DNA of 64,000 bases from Motilibacter aurantiacus (GTDB lineage: Bacteria; Actinomycetota; Actinomycetes; Motilibacterales; Motilibacteraceae). Below the pieces are notes generated by a model that saw only the letters and a program-made list of their open reading frames with translations, had not been told where the DNA came from and made no database searches. Below, piece by piece: positions 7,659 to 15,158 of this stretch (position 1 is the stretch's first letter; every line of letters starts with the position of its first letter). Where the stretch lies: contig NZ_JAANNO010000007.1 of NCBI RefSeq assembly GCF_011250645.1, forward strand, positions 187,052-251,051, written 5' to 3'. A program made the position numbers and the translations under genes.

Positions 7659-8951
7659 CTACTGCTCGACCGAGTAGTCGGGCTCGGTGTCGGTCTCCGG
7701 CTGCGGCGCGGGCTCCGGGTCGCTCCCGGTCACCGTCAGCTTGCCGATCCCGAGCGCCGCGGTCTCCTCCTCGGAGTACTCGTGGACGTTGCCGGCCACG
7801 TCCGTCACCGTGGCGGTCGCGCTCCAGGTGCCGGTCTCGTAGGCGCAGCCGAGCACCGCGCCCTTGCCCGTCCACGTGCCGTTCTGCGGGGTCCCGCCGG
7901 TCCGCGTCAGCGGGACGGTGAGCTGGCCGCCGTCGCCCTTCCACGTCACCATGACGCTCAGGACGCCGGACTGGGCGTCGGTCGCGCGCGCGGTCACGTT
8001 GACCGCCTGGCCCGAGGTGACCGTCGACGGGCTCGGGGCCGCGGAGACGAGCGCCGGGGCCGTGCGGTCCACGCCGCTGGTCACGGACACCGAGCGCGCC
8101 CACTTCTTCTTGGCGAGCGCGGCGTTGGCGTACTCGGTCTGGTTCATCGCCATGTCCATGACGTACGCGCTGGCGAGCCACGCGTCCTTGCCGACCCAGC
8201 GCGGGATCTCGGCGTACCCGACGAACGTGCCGTTGGTCGCGGTCCCGCCGGAGCGCTTGAGCACGGTGAGGGTCGCGGGGGTCGTGCCGGCGCCCTTGGT
8301 CTTGCGGGTCAGCTGGACGCTGACGAACGAGACGCCGGAGAAGTTGTCCGTCGCCTTGGCGGTGATCTTCACGCGGCCGGCCTTCGCGGTGGTGTTCACC
8401 GCGGCGGGAGCGAAGGTCAGCGCGGTGAGCGCCGGCGGCTTGAGGTCGGGGGTGGACTTGACCGCGAGGTCGCGCGACCAGCCGCGCTCCTTGAGCTCGT
8501 CGTAGCGCAGGAAGTCGCTGCCGCCCAGCGAGTCGGTCGCCATCACCGACTGCACCTTCCAGGCGCCGGGGATCACGCCGCGCGGCACGACGGCCTCACC
8601 GGAGTAGGTGCCGTCGGTCTTGCTACCGGACGTGAGCTTCAGCAGTCCACCGGCGACGGACTGCTTGCCCTTGGGGCCGAGCGGCGAGACGAAGGACGCG
8701 AGCACGGTCTCGACGCCGTCCGGGTCGCTGACGCGGGCCGTGACCTTGACCTTCTTCTCGCCGGTGCGCACGTCGACCGAGGCGGGGCTGAAGGAGAAGG
8801 AGGTGATCTCCGGCGGGGTGAGCTGGGCACATCCGGCGGCGGAGGCCGGCATGCCGGCACTGATGACGAACGCGGTCGCTGCGGCTCCGACGCCGGCGAC
8901 GGCGAGGGTCGCCCGACGACGCCCGATCGGCTTGCTGCGTGTGGTGGACAC
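7659..8951 (-). CDS. Secreted protein with three Ig-like domains
   Basis: A 430-residue exported protein. The N-terminus (about 1-40, with Arg-Arg-Arg and a hydrophobic core ending ASAAG) is a signal peptide. The mature part has three diverged repeats of about 110 residues, each opening with a pattern like PPxIxxFxFSPxxVDV and containing VKVTARxxDxxxGV, as in bacterial Ig-like/cadherin-like domains. No catalytic motif is seen, so an adhesive or structural surface role is plausible. GTG 8951 is preceded by GAGGAG; a longer in-frame start at 9026 lacks support. The last about 30 residues are acidic and Pro-rich. Confidence 0.75.
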   Translation of the reverse strand: MSTTRSKPIGRRRATLAVAGVGAAATAFVISAGMPASAAGCAQLTPPEITSFSFSPASVDVRTGEKKVKVTARVSDPDGVETVLASFVSPLGPKGKQSVAGGLLKLTSGSKTDGTYSGEAVVPRGVIPGAWKVQSVMATDSLGGSDFLRYDELKERGWSRDLAVKSTPDLKPPALTALTFAPAAVNTTAKAGRVKITAKATDNFSGVSFVSVQLTRKTKGAGTTPATLTVLKRSGGTATNGTFVGYAEIPRWVGKDAWLASAYVMDMAMNQTEYANAALAKKKWARSVSVTSGVDRTAPALVSAAPSPSTVTSGQAVNVTARATDAQSGVLSVMVTWKGDGGQLTVPLTRTGGTPQNGTWTGKGAVLGCAYETGTWSATATVTDVAGNVHEYSEEETAALGIGKLTVTGSDPEPAPQPETDTEPDYSVEQ

Positions 8952-8974
8952 GGCTCTCCTCGTGGTGCTTCGCG

Positions 8975-9022
8975 ATCTGCTGGGGGTACCGGGATTCCGG
9001 AGATCGAGATCCCCCGGCAGAT
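8975..9022 (-). terminator. Long hairpin between GGDEF-EAL gene and Ig-like gene
   Basis: ATCTGCTGGGGG (8975-8986) and CCCCCGGCAGAT (9011-9022) form a 12-bp stem with one mismatch around a 24-base loop that can fold again at CCGG. It lies after the GGDEF-EAL gene and 24 bases before the Ig-like start, so it could be a terminator or a structured leader. Confidence 0.4.
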
Positions 9023-9042
9023 ACATGCACCCGTCGATCGGA

Positions 9043-9064
9043 CCCGAAGGCCGTGCGCTTCGGG
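9043..9064 (-). terminator. Short hairpin downstream of GGDEF-EAL gene
   Basis: CCCGAAG (9043-9049) and CTTCGGG (9058-9064) form a 7-bp stem with an 8-base loop, 20 bases past the stop of the GGDEF-EAL gene. No clear T-tract follows, so termination is uncertain. Confidence 0.35.
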
Positions 9065-9083
9065 AGGAGATGTCCGGTACGCG

Positions 9084-11594
9084 TCAGGCAGCGGAGCGTC
9101 GGTACGGGCAGGTCCCGTCCAGCCGCAGCCCGCGCTCCTGCAGCAGCGGCGCGAGCTCGTCGGCCGGGCAGGGGCGCCCGAGGTGGTAGCCCTGGATGAC
9201 GTCCACCCCGATGGCGGCGAGCCGCTCCCAGGCGAGCGCGTTCTCCACCCCCTCGGCGACGACCGAGAGGCCGAGCGCGTGGCCCAGGTCCACCGTGAAC
9301 CGGATGACCGTGTCGTCGTGCTTCCAGTCGGCCAGGCGCTGGACGAAGCTCCGGTCGACCTTGACCTCGTTGAGCGGCAGCCGCTCCAGGTAGGCCAGCG
9401 ACGAGTAGCCGGTGCCGAAGTCGTCGACCGACAGCTTGAGCCCGGCGGCCGCCAGCCGGTGCAGGACGGCCAGGCACCGCTCCGGGTCGCGCATGATGCC
9501 GCTCTCGGTGATCTCGAGCGTCAGGCGGCCGGCGGGCACGCCGGTCTCGCGCAGCAGCTGGTCGACGACCAGGGGCAGGTCGTCGTCGGCCAGGTCGAGA
9601 GTGGTGATGTTGACGGCCACCGCGATGTCGAGGCCCTGCCCGGCCCAGGCGGCGGCCTGGGCGAGCGCAGACTCCAGCACGTGGTCGGTCAGCTTTCGGA
9701 CGAGGCCGGTCCGCTCGGCCACGGCGAGGATCTCGTTCGGCGGGACGATGCCGTAGACCGGGTGCCGCCACCGGACGAGCGCCTCGACCGCGCACACCGC
9801 GCCGGAGTGCGCGTGCGCCTTGGGCTGGAACCACGGCTGGACGTCCCCGCGCTCGATGGCGGCGGCCATCTCGGCGGCGAGCACGAGACGGCGCCGGCGC
9901 GCCTGCTCGTCGCCCGGCTCGTACAGCTCCACGGGCACGCCGGCGGCCCTGGCGGCCTGGGTCGCGATGTCGGCGTTGGCGAGCAGCTCGTCGCCGGTCG
10001 TCCCGTGCGCCGGCACCAGAGCGACGCCGACGGTGCCGCCGACGAAGACCCGCACGCCGTCGACCTCGACCGGAGCGCCGCGCACGACGTCGAGGACGTC
10101 CGCCGCCCGGGCCAGGGCGGTGCCCGCGTCGTCGATGCCGGTCAGCAGGACCGCGAACTCGTCGCCGCCGAGCCGGGCGACGTGGCCGCCCGCGGCGTAC
10201 GCCAGCCTGCGGCCCATCTCCCGGAGCGCCTCGTCGCCGGCGTCGTGGCCGAGCGTGTCGTTGACCTCCTTGAACTCGTCGAGGTCGACGAGGACCACGG
10301 CCGCGCGCCCGTGCTCGACCACGGCCTCGACCCGCTTGACGAACTCGCGGCGGTTCGCGAGCCCGGTCAGCGGGTCGTGCCGGGCCTCGTGATCACGGGC
10401 GGCGGCCTCGGCACGGAGCCGGTCGACGAGCCGGGCGTTCTGCAGGGCCATCGCGGCGTGGGCGGCCAGCGCCTCGAACATCTTCAGGTCCTCGGGCCGG
10501 TAGCCCTCGCCCTCGAAGAGGCGGTCCGACACCAGGAGCGCCCCGACGGTCTGCCCGCCGGTGCTCACCGGGGCCGCCATCGCCGTGCCGGCGGCGGGGG
10601 CGTCCGGGCCCTGGCCGCAGGCGATCACCGCCCGGCCCTCCAGCGCGGGCCGCCACCAGTCGGACTCCTCGCTCTGCACGCCGACGAGGGGGCGCAGCTG
10701 CTGGTCGGCCTCGAGCACGACGTGGATGCCCTGCTGCCCGGGCCCGGGCAGGACCACGAGCTCGGCGCGGACGGCCCCGAGCAGGTCGCGGGCGGCCTCG
10801 AGCACGTTGCGGACCGCATCGTCGAGCTCGACGGAGGCCCCGGCCGTGCCGACGAAGCGGTAGAGGGTGTCGACCCGTGAGTAGCGGCGCGCGAGGTCGG
10901 CGTGGACCCGGTACCCGACGAACAGCACGGCGATCAGCGCCCCCAGCAGCGGCAGGGCAGCCGGCCGCTCGGAGACGACGACCACGATCAGCAGCGCCGC
11001 GCAGCTGTTGGCGATGGCGGCGGCGAAGCCCGCGGTGACCGCCTCGCGCAGGATCGCCGGCTCGAAGCCCGCGCCGTCCAGCACGATGACCAGCGTCACC
11101 AGGGCCGCGCCGAGGATGTCGGCCACCAGCAGCGCGGCCAGCGCGGCCAGCCACCCACGCGGGGAGGCGCCGTCGGCGGCGCCCAGCAGGGCCGTGTAGA
11201 TCGAGACGGTCAGAGCCGCCTCGAGGGCGTACAGCCCGAGGTTGAACACCAGCTTCGTGCCGCGCTGGCGCTCGCGCAGGATGAGGACGAGCCCGCTGCC
11301 GAGCAGGCTGGCGACGACGTACGCGTCCGGCGAGGCGAACGCGAGGGCGAGCACCGCGGGGACCTCGCGCAGGGTGTGCGAGTGGGCGTTGCGCGAGGTC
11401 GGAAGGTGGACGACGAAGACCTCGGCGCAGGCGAAGGCGACGGCGAGCGCCCACCACGGCAGCCGCGGCCCCGAGTCGGGCGCGGGCAGGTGGACGACGT
11501 GCAGGGCGAGCAGGGCGAGCGCCGCGGCGCACAGGAGCGCGCTGAGCAGGCGCACGGCCACCGGCTCACCGGTACGCGCCGCCCCTGCCTCCAC
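9084..11594 (-). CDS. Membrane GAF-GGDEF-EAL cyclic-di-GMP protein
   Basis: An 836-residue protein. Residues about 10-235 hold roughly eight hydrophobic helices, a membrane sensor of MASE-like type. A GAF domain (about 245-395) follows. The GGDEF domain keeps GGDEF at 476-480 and the EAL domain keeps EAL at 604-606 with DDFGTGYSS and KVDRSFV, so both synthesis and breakdown of cyclic-di-GMP are possible. GTG 11594 has GGAGG five bases upstream; longer in-frame starts overlap the terminator of the preceding protease gene and are rejected. The arrangement resembles widespread actinobacterial membrane GGDEF-EAL proteins. The sensed signal is unknown. Confidence 0.92.
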   Translation of the reverse strand: MEAGAARTGEPVAVRLLSALLCAAALALLALHVVHLPAPDSGPRLPWWALAVAFACAEVFVVHLPTSRNAHSHTLREVPAVLALAFASPDAYVVASLLGSGLVLILRERQRGTKLVFNLGLYALEAALTVSIYTALLGAADGASPRGWLAALAALLVADILGAALVTLVIVLDGAGFEPAILREAVTAGFAAAIANSCAALLIVVVVSERPAALPLLGALIAVLFVGYRVHADLARRYSRVDTLYRFVGTAGASVELDDAVRNVLEAARDLLGAVRAELVVLPGPGQQGIHVVLEADQQLRPLVGVQSEESDWWRPALEGRAVIACGQGPDAPAAGTAMAAPVSTGGQTVGALLVSDRLFEGEGYRPEDLKMFEALAAHAAMALQNARLVDRLRAEAAARDHEARHDPLTGLANRREFVKRVEAVVEHGRAAVVLVDLDEFKEVNDTLGHDAGDEALREMGRRLAYAAGGHVARLGGDEFAVLLTGIDDAGTALARAADVLDVVRGAPVEVDGVRVFVGGTVGVALVPAHGTTGDELLANADIATQAARAAGVPVELYEPGDEQARRRRLVLAAEMAAAIERGDVQPWFQPKAHAHSGAVCAVEALVRWRHPVYGIVPPNEILAVAERTGLVRKLTDHVLESALAQAAAWAGQGLDIAVAVNITTLDLADDDLPLVVDQLLRETGVPAGRLTLEITESGIMRDPERCLAVLHRLAAAGLKLSVDDFGTGYSSLAYLERLPLNEVKVDRSFVQRLADWKHDDTVIRFTVDLGHALGLSVVAEGVENALAWERLAAIGVDVIQGYHLGRPCPADELAPLLQERGLRLDGTCPYRRSAA

Positions 11595-11654
11595 GACCGC
11601 CTCCTCACGACGGCGTGCCCGACGACACGCCTGCTGAAGGGCTATCGACAGAAA

Positions 11655-11690
11655 CGGGCCGCGGTGGAGGAAAACCTCCACCGCGGCCCG
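11655..11690 (-). terminator. Rho-independent terminator of the subtilase gene
   Basis: CGGGCCGCGGTGGAGG (11655-11670) and its exact reverse complement (11675-11690) form a 16-bp stem with an AAAA/TTTT loop. In the minus direction a TTTCTGT run follows. It lies 13 bases after the protease stop. Confidence 0.85.
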
Positions 11691-11702
11691 TCCGAGCTGC
11701 GC

Positions 11703-13562
11703 TCAGAAGCCGGCGCCGGCCTCGGGCGCGTCCGACGGCGCAGTCGTGCCGTCGTCGGCCGTCGGCGTCGGGACGTCGGCCGGAACCGCCTCCGCGTCCG
11801 GGTCCGGCGTCACCGGCTCGATCGCGACGGCGATCACGACGTCCGTCGGCACCTCCTGGGTGGGCACGACCGCGGCGGGCGCGCTCGACGAGGCGGTCCA
11901 GTCGGCGCCGGACCAGCGGCGGCCGGACCAGCGGCGCCCGGCCCACTCGTCGCCCGACCAGCGGCGGCCGGACCAACGGCGCCCGTCCCAGTTCATCTCG
12001 CTCCAGCGACGCCCCTGCCAGTCGATCCCGGTCCAGTTGGCGCCGGTCCACTGGACCGACTCCCAGCCCGTCCCCGACCATCCGGCACCGGACCAGCGAC
12101 GGCCGTTCCACGTACCGCCGCTCCACGCCTGCCCCGCGAACGACTGGGCGGACCAACGGCGGCCGTCCCACTCGCCGCCGAGGGCGTCGACCTCGCCGCT
12201 GAGCACGGCGTTGGTCTCCGGGTCGACGACGTGGCTGTCCCCGCGGCTGGCCTCGAGCGAGCCCAGCCCGGTCGACTGCTGGTACGCCTGCTGCGAGCTC
12301 GCCGCGGACGGCACGCCCGCGGACACGGCGCCGTCGATGTCCAGCAGGCCGGCGCCCTGGGCGGGGCTCGGCTCGGCCGGCAGCTTGTCCGCCGTGATCT
12401 GGAGAACGCGCTTGACCTGGTCCGGCGTGAGCTGCGGGTTCTGCTGCAGCAGCAGGGCGACGGCGCCGGAGACGACGGCGGTCGCCTGCGAGGTGCCGCT
12501 GCCGCGGAAGAAGCGGCCGGTCTCGTCGCCGGTCACCAGGCCCTCGGGGTGGTCGACGTCGGCCACCGAGCCCGGGACGCGCAGCGAGACGACGGACTTG
12601 CCGGGGGCGACCAGGTCGGGGCGGCGGGCGTCCGTGCCCGGGTTGGTGAAGTCCGCGACGCGGTCGTCCTTGAGCGCGGCGGTGCCCTGGTGGTCGGTCG
12701 CGCCGACGGCCAGGACGAAGGGGTCGACGGCGGGCATGGTCAGCGAGGTGCTGGCCGCGCCGTCGTTGCCCGCGGCCGCGACGACCACGATGCCGGCACG
12801 CCAGGCGTTCTCGACCGCGCGGGCGAGGGGGTCGAGCAGGTACGACTGCTGCGAGCTGGTGCCGTAGGACAGGTTGATGACCCGGATGTTGAGCCCGTGG
12901 TCCCTGCGGTGCTGCACGACCCAGTCGATGCCGGCGATCACCTGGGAGACGTCGACGCCTCCGTCGGCCGCGCCGACCTTCACGTTGACGATGCGCGCAC
13001 CGGGGGCGACGCCGACGAACGGCTTGTCGCCGTTGGACGGCAGCGAGGTGTCGACACCGGCGATGATGCCGGCCATGTGCGTGCCGTGGCCGTAGCCGTC
13101 GAGGCTGCGGGTGCCGCCGGACTGGCTGTCGAACGACAGGTCGGGGCCGTTCACGACCTTGCCGGGGATGCTGAGCCCCGCGACCGGGGTGACGCCGGTG
13201 TCGATCAGCGCCACGTCGACGCCGGCGCCGGTGATGCGCTTCCCCCACTCGTGCTGGGCGCCGAGCTGCTGCGTGATGGTCCAGAGCGAGCCCTGGTCGC
13301 CGGAGGCGGTCCAGGCTCCGGTGGCCCGCGAGGCCTTCTCGTCCTCACGGGTGTCGTCGTCGCCCCACTGTCCGGCGAGCCAGCCGTTGCCGGCGCCGGC
13401 CGACGCGGCCTCCGCAGCGGTCACGGCGGCCGGCGGGCCCTGGACGACGGCCGGCTGCGCGGCCTGCGCCGGGAGCCCGCCGATCGCGACGGCGGCGGCG
13501 ACGGCCGAGGCGGCGAGGGTCGCCCCCCTCCTCGGCACGTACGAAGTCCTCAACGTCCTCAC
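11703..13562 (-). CDS. Secreted subtilisin-like (S8) serine protease with xGxxW repeat tail
   Basis: A 619-residue exported protease. A signal peptide (about 1-36, ending PAQAAQ) precedes a short pro-region and an S8 domain with the full triad: Asp121 in ALIDTGV, His162 in GHGTHMAG and Ser358 in GSGTSQA. The catalytic domain ends near residue 425. After a linker, 19 consecutive pentapeptides of pattern xGxxW (encoded at 12182-11898) form a Trp/Arg-rich tail, then a Pro/Asp-rich C-terminus. GTG 13562 is adjacent to GGGAGG; a GTG at 13538 with GAGG nine bases upstream is an equal alternative and still keeps the signal peptide. The tail may bind cell wall or substrate; this is inference. Confidence 0.9.
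   Translation of the reverse strand: MRTLRTSYVPRRGATLAASAVAAAVAIGGLPAQAAQPAVVQGPPAAVTAAEAASAGAGNGWLAGQWGDDDTREDEKASRATGAWTASGDQGSLWTITQQLGAQHEWGKRITGAGVDVALIDTGVTPVAGLSIPGKVVNGPDLSFDSQSGGTRSLDGYGHGTHMAGIIAGVDTSLPSNGDKPFVGVAPGARIVNVKVGAADGGVDVSQVIAGIDWVVQHRRDHGLNIRVINLSYGTSSQQSYLLDPLARAVENAWRAGIVVVAAAGNDGAASTSLTMPAVDPFVLAVGATDHQGTAALKDDRVADFTNPGTDARRPDLVAPGKSVVSLRVPGSVADVDHPEGLVTGDETGRFFRGSGTSQATAVVSGAVALLLQQNPQLTPDQVKRVLQITADKLPAEPSPAQGAGLLDIDGAVSAGVPSAASSQQAYQQSTGLGSLEASRGDSHVVDPETNAVLSGEVDALGGEWDGRRWSAQSFAGQAWSGGTWNGRRWSGAGWSGTGWESVQWTGANWTGIDWQGRRWSEMNWDGRRWSGRRWSGDEWAGRRWSGRRWSGADWTASSSAPAAVVPTQEVPTDVVIAVAIEPVTPDPDAEAVPADVPTPTADDGTTAPSDAPEAGAGF
11898..12182 (-). repeat. 19-unit xGxxW pentapeptide repeat array
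   Basis: 285 bases encode 19 units of five residues. In 18 the fifth residue is Trp (one has Phe) and most have Gly second. Common units are SGRRW, DGRRW, AGRRW and SGADW. It ends the S8 protease. The strict 5-residue period suggests a beta-solenoid or a stacked aromatic rod, unlike the A(D/N)LxN pentapeptide family. Confidence 0.9.
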
Positions 13563-13900
13563 CCTCCCTGGTCGACGGCACCCTTCCGGGCCGTCGTCTG
13601 AGGTCGAGTCTGCGGCGGCGACCTCCCCTGCCCGGGGCGCTGACGCAGGGTCCACCCGGCCGGCGCAGCTCAGGGTCCCGACCGGCCTGAACCGTTGTGC
13701 CCAGTCAGGCCCGGGACGCTCAGGCCGGGCCACGAGGTGCCGATGGGTCCGGATACGAGCGAGGGTGCACGCCTCCTCCCCGTGCACCCCCCGTGCCGGG
13801 CTCCGGGAGCGCGGACCACCTGCTCCTCCGCGTGGGCACGCCGCCTCCCGGTCGCGTCCCGGGGCAGGATGGGCAGCGGCCGTCGGCGGAGGAGGCAGGG

Positions 13901-14287
13901 ATGTTCCTGGGGCTGCGCACGGTGATCTACCCGGCTCCTGACCTGGCCGCGAGCAAGGCCTGGTTCCGCGCCCTGCTGGAGCTCGCGCCGTACTTCGACG
14001 AGCCGTACTACGTCGGCTTCTCGGTGGCGGGCTACGAGCTGGCCCTCGACCCGAACGGCGATCCGGCGCTCGGGGCCGTCACCTACTGGGGCGTGCCGAG
14101 CGCGGAGGCGGCGTACGCCCGGCTGCTCGCGGCCGGTGCCGAGCCGCACACGCCCGTCCGGGAGGTAGGCGGCGGCATCCGCGTGGCCACCGTCCACGAG
14201 CCCGGCGGCACCGTGCTGGGCGTCATCGAGAACCCGCACTTCCGGCTGCCGCGCGTCGCGCCGGCGGGCGACGGCCCGGGCCGCTGA
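13901..14287 (+). CDS. VOC family (glyoxalase/bleomycin-resistance fold) protein
   Basis: A 128-residue protein with the beta-alpha-beta-beta-beta pattern of vicinal-oxygen-chelate proteins: opening LRTVIYPAPDLAASKAWFRALL, closing VHEPGGTVLGVIENP. The ATG has GGAGG five bases upstream; a longer in-frame reading from 13697 is compositionally implausible. Members are metal-dependent lyases, dioxygenases or drug-binding proteins; the substrate here is unknown. It lies alone, divergent from the protease. Confidence 0.85.
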   Translation: MFLGLRTVIYPAPDLAASKAWFRALLELAPYFDEPYYVGFSVAGYELALDPNGDPALGAVTYWGVPSAEAAYARLLAAGAEPHTPVREVGGGIRVATVHEPGGTVLGVIENPHFRLPRVAPAGDGPGR

Positions 14288-14294
14288 TCCCTGG

Positions 14295-14972
14295 CTACGG
14301 CGCCTGCCGGTACCCCATCCCACGCACGGTCTCGATGACGTCCGCTCCCAGTTTGCGCCGCAGTTAGCTCACGTAGACGTCGACCACGTTCGTGCCCGGC
14401 TCGTGGTCCAGACCCCACACCCGGTTGAGCAGATGCTCGCGGGTCAGCACCCGACCGGCGTTGCGGAGCAGGACCTGCGCCGACCCGAGCAACGTCGTCC
14501 CCGAGAAGACCGCGACGTGCCCGTTGCCCCGGCTGGTGCGTACCTCGTCGATGCGCACCGACCGGCCGTCCCCGCGCTGGTCCTCGACCTCGAGCTCGGC
14601 CTGGGTGTCGACCAGGCCGGGGACCGGCGCCGGCGTGACCAAGGCCCCGCCTCCTCCGGAGACGGGAGCCGGGCGGCCGGGGGACGAGCCGGACACCGAG
14701 GCCGAGACCGAGGCCGACACCGAGGCCGACACCGAGGCCGACACAGAGGCCGGCGGCGGCCCCGCCGGCGAGCCGGTGGGGGACCCCGGCACGGGCGCCG
14801 GGGTCGGCGGGAGGCTCGGCCCGGGCGTCGTCGCGCTGCCGGCCTGCACCGGCGCGAACGCGTCGTCGTCGACGTCGTCGGCACAGTCGCCGCCGCACGC
14901 GCTGAGGGCCAGGCCGGCCGCCAGCGCGACGCCGACCGCCGTGTACCGGCGCCGAAGGGTGGTGCGATGCAT
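14295..14972 (-). pseudogene. Chimeric pseudogene: lipoprotein fused to response-regulator tail
   Basis: ATG 14972 (GGAGGAG upstream) begins a lipoprotein signal with lipobox LSAC, a Ser-Val-Ala-rich linker and the start of a beta-rich domain resembling DUF7282. At about 14474 the reading frame passes straight into the winged helix of an OmpR-type response regulator (LLRNAGRVLTREHLL, then VWGLDHEPGTNVVDVYVS). There a TAA stop (14366-14364) interrupts it where a Tyr codon is expected; the helix resumes in frame as LRRKLGADVIETVRGMGYR and ends at TAG 14295. A deletion joined two unrelated genes and a point mutation then broke the tail. A 202-residue exported product could still be made. Confidence 0.75.
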
Positions 14973-15158
14973 CGGTCTCCTCCCCGTCCGGCCCGGCGTC
15001 CCCGGGCCTGACACCAGCACACCCGGGCGGCGTGGCAACGTGCTGTGCCCGTCGTTAGAGAACTCTCACCCGGAACGGTGTTCTCGCCGCCACCGCGCGC
15101 GGGGCCTGACAAGCTGGCTGGGCCGTGCCCAGGGGGGTGGGGCGGGAGGGGAGCTTCT

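Noticed and set aside
8952..9083. Cyclic-di-GMP riboswitch before the Ig-like gene
   Set aside because: The nearby GGDEF-EAL gene made this tempting, but the conserved loops of the known cyclic-di-GMP riboswitches are not seen; the hairpins fit terminators better.
14699..14755. CRISPR-like repeat array
   Set aside because: The 12-base units have no spacers and encode a Ser-Val-Ala linker. No CRISPR array or cas gene was seen anywhere in the window.
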